DNA of 32,000 nucleotides from Candidatus Pacearchaeota archaeon (GCA_016186425.1 JACPLR010000018.1:1-32000), one strand, 5' to 3'. Positions 7,701-17,023 are shown, numbered from the stretch's first letter. Translations and numbers: made by a program. The notes: a model not told the origin generated them from the sequence alone.

Positions 7701-10589
7701 ACTGGCAGTGTCATTGCAGCTAAAAATAATATTATGGCTTCCTGCTGAAATTCCAGAATATAAATAATAAAAATATGTTTCATTTAAAGAAACCATTGTA
7801 ATATTGCTAGAACTATCCAAGCTATAACCGCACCAGCTTATACCATCATTGATGCTTATATTAAAACTCAATGAAGAAGAATTATAAGTTATATTTTCAG
7901 GAGAAATAATTGAAATTAATGGAGCAATAGTATCAATATTCAAAGAACGGGTTTCACTAGAATATTCTGCAGTAATATTCGTATCTCCATCTTGTTCTAT
8001 TCTCAAGCACGAAACAAACCAAAAATGATCATCATCTGAAAGACCCTTAGAAAAACCGAGAATTGTATTATTAGCAGGACTTGTCATTGTTTCATTGCTG
8101 ATACTATCTAAGTTCAAAGTGCAGTTATCAACGACAGCATTTGTATAATAATAAGTGAAATTTATTGTGGCATTATTTGTAATTACATCATTATTTGGAG
8201 AAACAAGATAAATTACAGGAATTGGAGCAGGTCCAAAAACTTCAATATTTCCTATATCTGTCTGAACAGAATTCCCGGCGTCATCATAAATATAAAACCT
8301 ATAAGAGAAATTACCTGTATAAACTATTTTTGTATGTTCAATATAATAAGAAGTACCATTAATTGAAATAGCAGAATCATTTACCCAGCTCCCGCTTGAA
8401 TTTTGCGAGAAAATATAATTATCCAAGGCAATTGTATCTGCAGCAGAAACAACAAAACTTGCAACAGTATTATTATAAACTTGATTACTGGAAGATAATT
8501 CAGAATATGTAGGAGCAGTATTATCAATTGTTACCTGCCATAAATCTCCTTGTGTATTGTGGGATGGAGTAGCTGCATCAAAAACACTTATTCCAGAAGC
8601 GGCAATTCCTGTAGTGCTTGCAGTAATACTAACATTCAACCTCCATGTGCTATTTTGCAATGCAGCTTTGCTTCCAGAATAAAAAGTCATATTTACCATG
8701 CCAGTATTATTCAGATAAGTAAGATTTGCCTGAACATAACTTATGCCAGCAGAAATATCTGGAGAATCTGTAACAGTTGCAGACAAAGTAATATTTTGTC
8801 CAGATCTAACGCTTGCTTGCCCGTTAGGATAAATAACAATCATATCATAAACAATTGGTTTTGTTCTGTCAATAGTATAATGCTTAACATCATTGGCATT
8901 ATTGTTCTGCCCGTCATATGCTACAGCCCTTATATTATACCCTCCAGTATCATTGCTGAACAAAGCAGTATTCCAATTGCAAGTATAAGGCGAACTTGCA
9001 TCAACACAAATAATTGTATAACTAACACTTGAATTGCTATACTGAAATGTAACATTCACAATTCCAGAGCTATCAGAAGCATTTGCTCTTAAAGTAACAA
9101 TTCCATTAACAAAACTTGCGTTTACAGGCGACCACAAATTAATGCTTGGGGCGCTTGTATCACTAATTGTCAAAGGCAAATAATCTTTATTATAAGCGTT
9201 AATTGAATAAACAGCATCACAAATTCCATCAAGATTAATATCCTGGCAAGTTTGTGAAAAACCTGTTCCAGAGGATCTTGCCCAATAATTACCGCCAATA
9301 TTATTTCCTCCAACAATATTTGTAGTTAATGTTTTTGTTGTATTTAATCTATTAATAAAGTTTGGGGTAGAACTCATAGACACAAGATTATTTGTAGTTG
9401 AATTAAAAATATTATTATAAATAAGATTATTGTTCCCGCTGATAATTCTCAAAGCATACGAGTTCGATCTTACGCTATTATTAATAATCTTATTTTCATC
9501 AGTGTTTGATGTTAAATCAAAACCTAAAGATCCGGTTGCAGTTGCAGATATATTATTTCCAACAAAAGAATTGTTTCTTGCTCCAGAATGCAGTCTAATT
9601 GCCTCTGAACTGGAATTTAAGAGATTAATATTATTCCAGCTTATATTATTATTTCTAGATCCGGACAAAAGATAAAGGCCATAACTTGAGCCGCCTTTAA
9701 TAGTTACATTATTTTGCATAATTACATTGTGAATAGAATTTGTTGATAAAGATATTCCCCCTAAAACTGTTGAACCGTAAGTTGTTATATTATTTAATGT
9801 CAAATTATTTGCAATGCTTCCTGCGCCAAAAATAAATACTCCATAACTGCCAGTTCCGGAAGTGGAAATATTATTTTGGTACATCGTATTATTGCCAGAA
9901 TTGCTTAAATAAACGCTATAAGTATCTTTTCCAGAAGTAAATAAGAAACTGTTGCTTAAGGTATTATTCTTATAATTAACTAAAAAAACATTGTAATTTC
10001 TTGCGCTTGAAGAAGTTGAACCATAAGTAATAATTTTATTATTGCTAAAACTTGAATTTATTCCATTCTGAAAATAAAGCGCATAGCTATTTGTTCTTGA
10101 ATTGCTTCCCTGAGTAATATTGCAGTTCTGTAAATTAGTATGGTTGTATCCGTTGCTTGCTATAGCATACCCATTGGCTGACTGGGAATAATTTATTAAT
10201 GTGCTATTGCAATTCAAGGAAATGCTGTTAGCAAGAATATTAAAGCATGTTCCAGATGAATTAACGCTGTTATTTAAAATATAAATTGTATTTGCAGAAT
10301 TTAAATTCCCGCACTGATAAATATAAGTAATTGTAACTCCGTCTTCCAAAACCCCGAATCTTCCTGTAAATAAATTAGAAACATATCTTGCAACAGCCTG
10401 TATTCCGCCAATAAATCTCTGAGTAAAACTGGAAGAAGTCACATTTGTAGCAGTAACCACATCTGCCTTTGAGTCAACAGTATAACTTGAAGAAGTTCCG
10501 CTAAATGAAGATACTGATTCAGAATAATATATAATAGCAAATAAGAATAATATGCTTATAATTAAGCAGATAAAAAGTTTATTTCTCAT
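4716..10589 (-). CDS. Giant secreted/surface protein: parallel beta-helix (NosD-like), Ig-like and TSP1-like domains, C-terminal TM and basic cytoplasmic tail
   Basis: N-terminal hydrophobic signal/anchor; many NNxIxxN/NSxY beta-helix rungs; YSDWSSWSACSAGSQTSSRTDGCGGTEVRTQSC TSP1-like repeats; TM RIFLWIILSVMFVYLGY followed by a very Arg/Lys-rich tail. Confidence 0.9.
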   Translation of the reverse strand: MRNKLFICLIISILFLFAIIYYSESVSSFSGTSSSYTVDSKADVVTATNVTSSSFTQRFIGGIQAVARYVSNLFTGRFGVLEDGVTITYIYQCGNLNSANTIYILNNSVNSSGTCFNILANSISLNCNSTLINYSQSANGYAIASNGYNHTNLQNCNITQGSNSRTNSYALYFQNGINSSFSNNKIITYGSTSSSARNYNVFLVNYKNNTLSNSFLFTSGKDTYSVYLSNSGNNTMYQNNISTSGTGSYGVFIFGAGSIANNLTLNNITTYGSTVLGGISLSTNSIHNVIMQNNVTIKGGSSYGLYLLSGSRNNNISWNNINLLNSSSEAIRLHSGARNNSFVGNNISATATGSLGFDLTSNTDENKIINNSVRSNSYALRIISGNNNLIYNNIFNSTTNNLVSMSSTPNFINRLNTTKTLTTNIVGGNNIGGNYWARSSGTGFSQTCQDINLDGICDAVYSINAYNKDYLPLTISDTSAPSINLWSPVNASFVNGIVTLRANASDSSGIVNVTFQYSNSSVSYTIICVDASSPYTCNWNTALFSNDTGGYNIRAVAYDGQNNNANDVKHYTIDRTKPIVYDMIVIYPNGQASVRSGQNITLSATVTDSPDISAGISYVQANLTYLNNTGMVNMTFYSGSKAALQNSTWRLNVSITASTTGIAASGISVFDAATPSHNTQGDLWQVTIDNTAPTYSELSSSNQVYNNTVASFVVSAADTIALDNYIFSQNSSGSWVNDSAISINGTSYYIEHTKIVYTGNFSYRFYIYDDAGNSVQTDIGNIEVFGPAPIPVIYLVSPNNDVITNNATINFTYYYTNAVVDNCTLNLDSISNETMTSPANNTILGFSKGLSDDDHFWFVSCLRIEQDGDTNITAEYSSETRSLNIDTIAPLISIISPENITYNSSSLSFNISINDGISWCGYSLDSSSNITMVSLNETYFYYLYSGISAGSHNIIFSCNDTASNLNATQIRYFSINFPDLIVNITYPINLQDIIRGNDAVAGEDDLGLVANSINITARIYDNETGNNITGVTCHFYDNVTFIGDAYTNSSGHCTMNYTKSSKSTGRNPVSVNYTLLSDITKVINISEINISIIRYVTPVAMTNLRSFGGYFDGDISVLRINITKINESGTFFYNPQNISANATNAAQQPYSGGASYYPNGSTKNITYISQGQFSANQTVNTSFGSFVRWEVTASDNNFASYLGSAVHADKAVCTPSYSDWSSWSACSAGSQTSSRTDGCGGTEVRTQSCSGGGGGGGGGCIPSWSSWSAWGSCINNEERRTRSDGCGDTETEIRPCGCASDWQCGLWSGCVEGTQTRTCTDQNLCGDNSTMPVTSQSCIIGLNVEHTPQELFLNVLSGANINFQITATLTGVAPLEVKWYLDSAFQSGNSGTSSVSSSFSKSFSNNSQIRAEIISGTQSQEVTWQVNVLSKKEIGELGGATCNENWYCKWKPCDVTGYKYSEKCEDLNSCGTNLNKPYKQACSCIPEFKCEDWSECAADYNVKNILAGEPTIKGQQQRTCDDFKLCENNTIETRECNLAVPIKAVKTDYCYEKYIEIKEVESQKLVSRVKESAFQNIKRIDIGFLVTDDFSGFCSYCYDRIKNFDEKETDCGGKYCMACTEKGEFVDYLNYTRIFLWIILSVMFVYLGYRNREQIIELSGEIKRRIIKKPEIIRIKPSRVYVKPRPRISILSRISSALKSIPRPRIEFKLRLRVRKPEVARIREPIISRIRKRIKLFRYRRAFKEREIVPKERVIERIIVERRPRPRIKPLVAELSGKLREWKRKAYYDTSRLERGLAEGIRYRFSEYKKRRNERRVLREKRKTEKMLLRERKVIGRRRFWENRKLLKRKRKAERIKAREERRRGKERIRIERKQERIKKRELRKQKRFKRKQFRAERRIVRKAARVIKKRIRRKEISHKEVPDLEKQLGEWKKKGYYNTARLQRKLDEFKGRNPLK

Positions 10590-10758
10590 TTTTCCTTCTT
10601 TTTAATTTTTTAATTATTATTTCATTATCTTCAATATCTAGAAAAAGCTCAACATCATCACTTGGTTTTAAGCCAAGATTTTCAAGCAGAGAATTCGGCA
10701 AAGCAACGCGATTAAGCTTCTGGATCTTCAAATCACCAAATTTAATCCTTTTCACCAT
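10579..10758 (-). CDS. Small SpoVT/AbrB-type DNA-binding protein (59 aa), not in supplied ORF track
   Basis: Manual translation MVKRIKFGDLKIQKLNRVALPNSLLENLGLKPSDDVELFLDIEDNEIIIKKLKRRKNEK*; typical swapped-hairpin AbrB pattern; overlaps the giant gene start by 11 bp. Confidence 0.85.
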   Translation of the reverse strand: MVKRIKFGDLKIQKLNRVALPNSLLENLGLKPSDDVELFLDIEDNEIIIKKLKRRKNEK

Positions 10759-10893
10759 CTTTTTATTTACTTTTATTCCGCTTAACTATTAATACTTTTT
10801 TAATACTTTATTTATACTAATATTAGTATTTAAATGTTATTATTGGCATGAATATGCCTTAATCCCAAGTTAATTAAAACCTCTTAATCCATA

Positions 10894-11151
10894 AAATATT
10901 AATATATCAAGCGAATAAATCATGTAAATTTTTCTCCTATTAAAAGGAAAATTTGATAAAGAAAATTATTACATTTAAAGGAGATGTCATAAGAAGAACC
11001 TTGGTTCTTTTTATAAAGGAAAGTTTGATAAATGGTTGCTGGATGCATAGAAACCCGCTGGAGGTTTTTATATTGGTTGCCCTTATTATTGCAGTATTTT
11101 CAAAACTATTCTGAAATCATACTATACCTTTGCCTAATTTAGATGAGAAAG
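10894..11151 (+). repeat. Intergenic palindromic element, array-bearing form
   Basis: 10894-11071 is identical to 26027-26204 except one base; right part matches other copies (GCAGTATTTTCAAAA...CTGAAATCATAC...CTTTGCCTAATTTA). Confidence 0.85.
10977..11014 (+). repeat. 38-bp hairpin unit, copy 1
   Basis: AAAGGAGATGTCATAAGAAGAACCTTGGTTCTTTTTAT, identical at 18630, 21031 and 26110. Confidence 0.95.
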
Positions 11152-11219
11152 TGTCTGATACTTCATTAATCATTAATTTCAATAATCTAATATTCTGTAA
11201 GTCACATACTTTAAACTAA

Positions 11220-12686
11220 TTAAGACAAGCTATAATTTCCAATAAACTCTTCAATATTTTCCTTGCTAGAAGAGGTTTCTGATAGTTTTTTAGCAAGATT
11301 CTTAACCCATTTAACTCTATCTAATTCAATTTGCTCATTTAAAATAGTGCTATTATTATTTGAATAATCATAAGATTTTTCAAGCCAGTAATTTCCAAGC
11401 TGGAATCTTAAAATTAACCTGCCATTAACAACTTCTGATTTAGTTATTTTAACCTCGCTTGCTCTGGTAGCTGCTTTTAACTTAAATAATTCATCATCAG
11501 TCAAAACATAATCGCTTAAATTTTCAATAACAACTGAAACACTCTTTGTTATATTAGATGTAAGGTTACTAGTCATGTTTGTAGCCGCATTTTGCAGAGT
11601 TTGATTTTCTTCTGCCTCTCCTAAAGTTTCACTTTCAGATGTAGCAGTCTGTTCAGGAGTTTCAACGTTAAGATTAGTTGTTACAGATGTAATTTCTTCG
11701 CTGCCAGAGATCAAAGAAACTTTTAACCGCCCTTCTTGAGCAATTAAATTCAACGAAGATAGCTCAATCCCTAAAGTGTAAGCAGTTTCCCCAAGATATT
11801 CTTGTCCAAATCCATTTTGTTTTTCAGAATAATTTGTTATTACAGTTACAACCCCATTATTAAGAATTAAAGAAACCGTCTGCGATGAGGATATAATTTC
11901 AGCAGTTTCTCCTTCTGCGAGAGCATAAGTATAAGGAGTATTTTTTGATGTCTTGCCTTCAACTTCAACACTTAACTCTGCAACAACACCTCCTGTAATG
12001 CCTGCTGCTTCACTCTCCTTATTCTGTTTAGTTTCTGATTTTTCTTCTTTCTTTTCTTCACTTTTTCCTTCCTCTTCATTCTTGCTTTCACTTGCAGAAC
12101 CTGATCCAGTATCTATTGTTTCCGTCGTTGTAGTTGCTTCGGTTTGTGTTTCTGTATTTGTTTCGCTTGTCGTTGTAGTCTCAGGAGAAGTTCCATTAGT
12201 TTCTCCTTTTTTTTCCTTATCCTTGTCTTTATCCTTTTCACTAATTTTATTTACTTTCATAGCAAAAGAAACTTCAGGATAAATTTCTTTCTCGCCAGCA
12301 ACTCCAAAACCACTTCCCTCCCCGCTTAAAGATTTTCCTTCTGCATAAAACTTTCCATTAGTTGTCGAGCTAGAAACTAAATTAGAAAGCTGATAATCAT
12401 AATCACTTTCCCCCATGCTAATTCTTACAACAGAATCAGCAGGAATTAATTCTCCTTTTTTCAAGCTTAATGACAAGCTTCCTTTCAAGGTTTCATTTGG
12501 AGTGTAACTGGTTTGTATGCTTAAAACCGCCTGGCCAGCAAGTCTTTTTTGCATATAATTAAAAACCAAAAAAGAAATAAAAATAATTGCAACTACTCCA
12601 ATAATTATTGCCAATTTTTTTCTAATATCCTTCTTTTTATTTTCACTCTTATCATATTTCTCAAATTTGTATTTTTTCTTAACCAT
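11220..12686 (-). CDS. Membrane-anchored extracytoplasmic protein, unknown function
   Basis: 488 aa with basic N-terminus, TM KLAIIIGVVAIIFISFLVFNYM and low-complexity T/E/K/S linker. Confidence 0.85.
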   Translation of the reverse strand: MVKKKYKFEKYDKSENKKKDIRKKLAIIIGVVAIIFISFLVFNYMQKRLAGQAVLSIQTSYTPNETLKGSLSLSLKKGELIPADSVVRISMGESDYDYQLSNLVSSSTTNGKFYAEGKSLSGEGSGFGVAGEKEIYPEVSFAMKVNKISEKDKDKDKEKKGETNGTSPETTTTSETNTETQTEATTTTETIDTGSGSASESKNEEEGKSEEKKEEKSETKQNKESEAAGITGGVVAELSVEVEGKTSKNTPYTYALAEGETAEIISSSQTVSLILNNGVVTVITNYSEKQNGFGQEYLGETAYTLGIELSSLNLIAQEGRLKVSLISGSEEITSVTTNLNVETPEQTATSESETLGEAEENQTLQNAATNMTSNLTSNITKSVSVVIENLSDYVLTDDELFKLKAATRASEVKITKSEVVNGRLILRFQLGNYWLEKSYDYSNNNSTILNEQIELDRVKWVKNLAKKLSETSSSKENIEEFIGNYSLS

Positions 12687-12703
12687 AATAAAAATTAATA
12701 AAT

Positions 12704-13420
12704 TTAGCTTGTGGTCTCAACAATTGTAACTACATCACTCCAATTTATATCTCCGCTAACCTCAACATAAACAGAAATAACATCTCCGGCTTCATAACTT
12801 ATTACTCCTTCTGACTGGATATCATAATCTTTCTTCTTGCTGTCAGAAGAGGAAATTGTATTGCTAAATCCTGTATCTTGCCCGTTCTTGATTATTTTAA
12901 TATTAACCTTGCCATCTCCTCCTATTTTCATGCTTGTTGACAATCCCGTAATGCTGCCTGGCCTTAACATTACATAACCTATATCCTCGCTTGATCTCAC
13001 TCCTGTAGCTGTATCAATATAACTTGAATCGCTAGAATTTTCATTGTAACCAAAATGCAAAAGCTGGATGTTATTTGTTTCTTTTTCTGTTTTCTTTAGC
13101 TCATTAGATGAAAATGTAACAACAAAAACTTTTTTATCAGTCTTATTATCAGCATAATTAACTTGATAAATGCCTATGTTATTTTTCTCAATTTTTTTAA
13201 TATCCACCTCTTCTGGAAGATTATTCGGGTCTATTTGGGTTATATTCTTAATTTGTTCTTCCTTAATTCCTTCTTCATTAACAAAACCTTTTATATAATT
13301 GGAAATCTCGCCAGAAATATCAGAACTAGAAATACTCTGGGCAAAAACACCGGCTGTCACTAAAAAAATCATTCCTATTGCAAAAATCATCCCTTTTCTC
13401 ATTTTAATCTTAACTAACAT
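12704..13420 (-). CDS. Secreted protein with signal peptide, unknown function
   Basis: MRKGMIFAIGMIFLVTAGVFAQS signal peptide; compact in cluster with neighbours. Confidence 0.8.
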   Translation of the reverse strand: MLVKIKMRKGMIFAIGMIFLVTAGVFAQSISSSDISGEISNYIKGFVNEEGIKEEQIKNITQIDPNNLPEEVDIKKIEKNNIGIYQVNYADNKTDKKVFVVTFSSNELKKTEKETNNIQLLHFGYNENSSDSSYIDTATGVRSSEDIGYVMLRPGSITGLSTSMKIGGDGKVNIKIIKNGQDTGFSNTISSSDSKKKDYDIQSEGVISYEAGDVISVYVEVSGDINWSDVVTIVETTS

Positions 13421-13424
13421 AAGA

Positions 13425-13700
13425 TCAACCGCTTGTATTTGTTAAATTTGCTGCAGGTTGTTCTTGTTGCGGCGGTTCATATTTAACACATACTATCTGA
13501 TTAGTTCCGTCAGTTAATCCAACAGATCCCTGTTGCTTCACTCCTTCAATAAGCGCGTTAATAGTTTGTTGTTGCACTTTTATCTGGGTATTTAGGAAAA
13601 AACTTTGTATTTTAGGCCCGATTAGCAATATATAAATCAAAGCCAAAGCCAATACAATAATAATAGCAATAGCAACAGCAAACTTTTTATCTTTTACCAC
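13425..13700 (-). CDS. Small single-TM protein
   Basis: 91 aa, TM FAVAIAIIIVLALALIYILLIG; 4 bp from the next gene. Confidence 0.75.
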   Translation of the reverse strand: MVKDKKFAVAIAIIIVLALALIYILLIGPKIQSFFLNTQIKVQQQTINALIEGVKQQGSVGLTDGTNQIVCVKYEPPQQEQPAANLTNTSG

Positions 13701-13913
13701 TTTACCTCCTTTTATAGCATAATTTAGATTAATATATCTAAGTTTAAAAACTATTCGTTTATATAAAAATAGTTTTTAAAATACTATAAATATTACAGAT
13801 ATTTAGCTACCTAACCAATAAATAAAAAAATAGAGTTAATCAAAATGATGTGAACCCCTCTAGGTAGACACTTAGAATAGCTAATATACATTATTAATTT
13901 AAAACTAGTTTAA

Positions 13914-13960
13914 CAAGCGAATAAATTATGTAAAAGTATTGCAGTATTTTCAAAACATTT
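13914..13960. repeat. Intergenic palindromic element, possible empty/short form
   Basis: AAGCGAATAAATTATGTAAA joined directly to TATTGCAGTATTTTCAAAA; in the 10.9k and 26k copies the same flanks are separated by arrays. Confidence 0.6.
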
Positions 13961-13998
13961 AAAAGAAAAACTAATAAAGACAACTAATGTTTTCCTTT

Positions 13999-15237
13999 TT
14001 AAATTATCTCTCCAAAACCTATTAATCTCCAATGCCCCTTTATATTTCTGGCAATTCCTACATTATCTCCCTTGAACGGAACAACTGGAATATTCAACTC
14101 TAAATCCAAAATGCCCTCTTTAATTGTCTTTATTCTTCCGACACTTATTGAAGTATTAATGCTTAACATAAGCATTTCGCTTGGCTTGAAATCTTCAACA
14201 ACAAATTGCTCTTCCATTCCAAGAACCTGCTTAAAATGCTGGGCCCTAATTTTTATATTATATGATATTACTGGCAATTTATTATTCAATCCGGCAACAC
14301 AACCAGAAAGATTGTCTGCTTTGGTTAAAGTCATATCAAGCTCTGTTTCAATTGCCAAGCTTCCTCCAGGTCCTGCTGCACTAACTCTGTGATCTCCTCT
14401 TTGCAAAGAAACAATTTTTGTTTTAACAGTTTCATAAATTCTCTGATTTTTTTCAATAACATTTAATCCTGGCTTAATTTCAATTTCATCTCCCACTTTC
14501 AAAATTCCTTTCATCAAACTCCCACCTAAAACCCCTCCGTGCAATTCAGAAGCAGGAGTTCCTGGTTTGTTAATGTCAAAGCTTCTTGCAACAACAAAAA
14601 CAGGATCAGAATTAATTTCTCTCTTTGGTACTTCAATTTCAGCAAGATACTTATAAACTTTATCAATATTTATTTTCTGTTGTGCAGAAACTGGAATTAT
14701 TTCCGAGTTTTCAGCAATAGTGCCTTTAACAAATTCTTTTATTTCTTTATAATTTTTTATTGCTTGTTCTTTTGAAACAAGATCTATCTTGTTCTGGATA
14801 ATTGCAATCTTTTTAACATTTTTTGCTTGAAGGGCAACTAAATGCTCTCGTGTTTGTGGCTTAATTCCTTCATTTGCAGCCACAACAAGAAGCGCAACAT
14901 CAACTATTTCAGCTCCAGATAACATTGTTGCCATCAGCATCTCATGTCCTGGCACATCAACAAAAGTTATGTATCTATAAGGCTCGCCATTTTCAACCTC
15001 GTAGTTATTCCCAGACTTCCTTAAGATTATGTCAGAATAACCAAGTTTTATTGTAATTCCTCTTTTCAATTCTTCGGAATGTGTATCAGTAAACTTCCCG
15101 CTAAGCGCATAAAGAAGCGTTGTCTTGCCATGATCAATATGCCCCGCCATGCCGACATTTAATATCGGCAGTTTTGAAATATCAATACCGTTATTTGCTT
15201 TATTATCTTTATGATTATTTTTATTATCCTTTTCCAT
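13999..15237 (-). CDS. eif2g: Translation initiation factor aIF2 subunit gamma
   Basis: NVGMAGHIDHGKTT, RGITIKLGY, VDVPGHE, NKIDLV GTPase motifs and eIF2-gamma C-terminal domains. Confidence 0.97.
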   Translation of the reverse strand: MEKDNKNNHKDNKANNGIDISKLPILNVGMAGHIDHGKTTLLYALSGKFTDTHSEELKRGITIKLGYSDIILRKSGNNYEVENGEPYRYITFVDVPGHEMLMATMLSGAEIVDVALLVVAANEGIKPQTREHLVALQAKNVKKIAIIQNKIDLVSKEQAIKNYKEIKEFVKGTIAENSEIIPVSAQQKINIDKVYKYLAEIEVPKREINSDPVFVVARSFDINKPGTPASELHGGVLGGSLMKGILKVGDEIEIKPGLNVIEKNQRIYETVKTKIVSLQRGDHRVSAAGPGGSLAIETELDMTLTKADNLSGCVAGLNNKLPVISYNIKIRAQHFKQVLGMEEQFVVEDFKPSEMLMLSINTSISVGRIKTIKEGILDLELNIPVVPFKGDNVGIARNIKGHWRLIGFGEII

Positions 15238-15440
15238 GAATTAACAAGAATTAGAGGTTTTTTAAAGGTGTTGATTTTGTTAAGTAAAATATCAAACTTG
15301 ACATTTTATATAATCCCATATACCATTCAAAATGCCAAAATATAGTTAATATTTATTAATAATACTAATGCTCAATGTGAAAATCAGGCAAAATTATAGT
15401 ATAGTTTCAAAATAAATTTAGTTAAGATATGAGATTTACT

Positions 15441-15875
15441 TTACACTTTTTCTCCACTACTTTTACTCTTCTCTTCTTTTTCCGCTTTCTCTTTTTTCTG
15501 ATTCTGGTCTGGGAAGATTTCTTCTAAGGATTTTCCGCCTTTTTTAAGAACATTAAGGTTAATTTGGATAATATTGCTTGAAATTTCATTTCCCCTCACT
15601 GTTTTCTTTCTTCTGAAACCTTTATGAGGTGTTTTTCTCAAAAAAGGACCTTTTGTCAATAAAATTTTTTTTAATGTCAATCCAGAAACATCTTTCTTTC
15701 CAGGCAGGCCAGCTTTATCACTAGTTCCTTTTATCTCAAATTCATAGCCGGATAAATCTCCGCTTATATCTTTGCCACTAAGTTTTTCTCCGATTTTTTT
15801 TCCAATAAGATCTTCTGATTCAGTTTCAAGATGGAAAGTCTTTCCTTTTTCTGAAATATTTAATTTAAATGCCAT
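15441..15875 (-). CDS. rps6e: Ribosomal protein S6e
   Basis: FKLNISEKGKTFHLE, IGKKIGEKLSG, YEFEIKGTSDKAGLPGKKDVSG, HKGFRRKKTVRGNEIS; adjacent to aIF2-gamma as in many archaea. Confidence 0.97.
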   Translation of the reverse strand: MAFKLNISEKGKTFHLETESEDLIGKKIGEKLSGKDISGDLSGYEFEIKGTSDKAGLPGKKDVSGLTLKKILLTKGPFLRKTPHKGFRRKKTVRGNEISSNIIQINLNVLKKGGKSLEEIFPDQNQKKEKAEKEEKSKSSGEKV

Positions 15876-16011
15876 TTTAATTAAGGTAAAAGAGTATTTT
15901 TAAACCTTTGTTTCACCAAAGAAAGTTACACACAACTTAGTTAAATAAATTGATTTATTTATCCATATCTTAATTATCATAAATAATACAATATTCTCAA
16001 TCACTAACTTT

Positions 16012-16128
16012 AAACCAGGTAAATTTTTTCCTTAAATGAAAAAGTTCTATTATGTATTTTCAAAAAATATCCTTAAATTGCTAAATTTCAAAAATTTTTG
16101 AATTATCATATATTCTTCCCTTATTTTT
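16012..16128. repeat. Intergenic palindromic element, degenerate copy
   Basis: AAACCAGGTAAATTTTTTCCTTAAATGAAAAAG, ATGTATTTTCAAAAAATAT and terminal ATATTCTTCCCTTATTTTTTA. Confidence 0.5.
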
Positions 16129-16170
16129 TAGCTGGAGCTTCTTAATCTTAAGCTATTTATTATAAATAAT

Positions 16171-16872
16171 TTATTTTATCCTTTCAGGATAATCAGAAAT
16201 AATGCCATCAACCCCATAAGAAATCATCCTGGCAATATCTTCTTTATCATTAACAGTCCAGACAAAAACCTTCAATTCTTTCCTATGCGCTTCATCTACA
16301 AATTCTTTGTCAACTAATTTAAAATTTGGATGCAGGGAATAAAGAGGTAAATTCTTAGCTGAAAAATCTGGCATGAATTGTATTTTTGGCTTAAAATCAT
16401 CAATATAAAAAATCCACCCTATCTTAACCTTTGGACATAGCTCATGAAATTTTTTCAAGGCTCTTTTATTAAAAGAGGAAACAAGAAAATCTTCATAACT
16501 CCACTTTTGATTCTCAACAAAATTTCTTATTGTTTCTGCAACAGGATCTGCAGCTTTTGTTCTTTTCAAATCAATATTAATAAGGGCTTTTCGGTCAACA
16601 AGATTTAAAATATCGTTTAGAGTGTTAATGTTATTCCCGTCATTAGTATAAAGTTTTTTTATCTCATCAAAAGCTTTTCTTGAAACCAGGCCCTTAGCAT
16701 TAAATAATTTTTTAAAAGAAGAATCATGTAATAGTACTATCTCTCCAGTTCTACATACTCTTACATCTATTTCAATCATATCTACCCCAAGCTCAAGCGC
16801 TTTTTCAACTGAAAGAGCTGTATTTTCAAGGGCATGCCCGCATGCACCTCTATGTCCTATTTTTAATACCAT
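16171..16872 (-). CDS. Glycerophosphodiester phosphodiesterase
   Basis: IGHRGACGHALENTALSVEKAL, DMIEIDVR, VLLHDSSFKK, FVWTVNDKEDI, GVDGIISDYPER. Confidence 0.95.
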   Translation of the reverse strand: MVLKIGHRGACGHALENTALSVEKALELGVDMIEIDVRVCRTGEIVLLHDSSFKKLFNAKGLVSRKAFDEIKKLYTNDGNNINTLNDILNLVDRKALINIDLKRTKAADPVAETIRNFVENQKWSYEDFLVSSFNKRALKKFHELCPKVKIGWIFYIDDFKPKIQFMPDFSAKNLPLYSLHPNFKLVDKEFVDEAHRKELKVFVWTVNDKEDIARMISYGVDGIISDYPERIK

Positions 16873-16950
16873 CTCTTAGAACCTAAAAAAGTAGGCTATT
16901 TAAAGAGTATCATATCAAACTTTATTAAACAGAAGATTAAAATTCAAACT

Positions 16951-17023
16951 TAAAAATCACGTAAAATCATTGCAATACTTTTCTGAAATCATACCTCATC
17001 TTTACCTAACCTAAATGAGTAAG
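16951..17023. repeat. Intergenic palindromic element, short form
   Basis: ATCACGTAAAATCATTGCAATACTTTTCTGAAATCATACCTCATCTTTACCTAACCTAAATGAGTAAG. Confidence 0.55.

Noticed and set aside
8550-9032. 160-aa plus-strand ORF
   Set aside because: Antisense to the giant CDS with biased Cys/Ser/Asn composition; no plausible domain.
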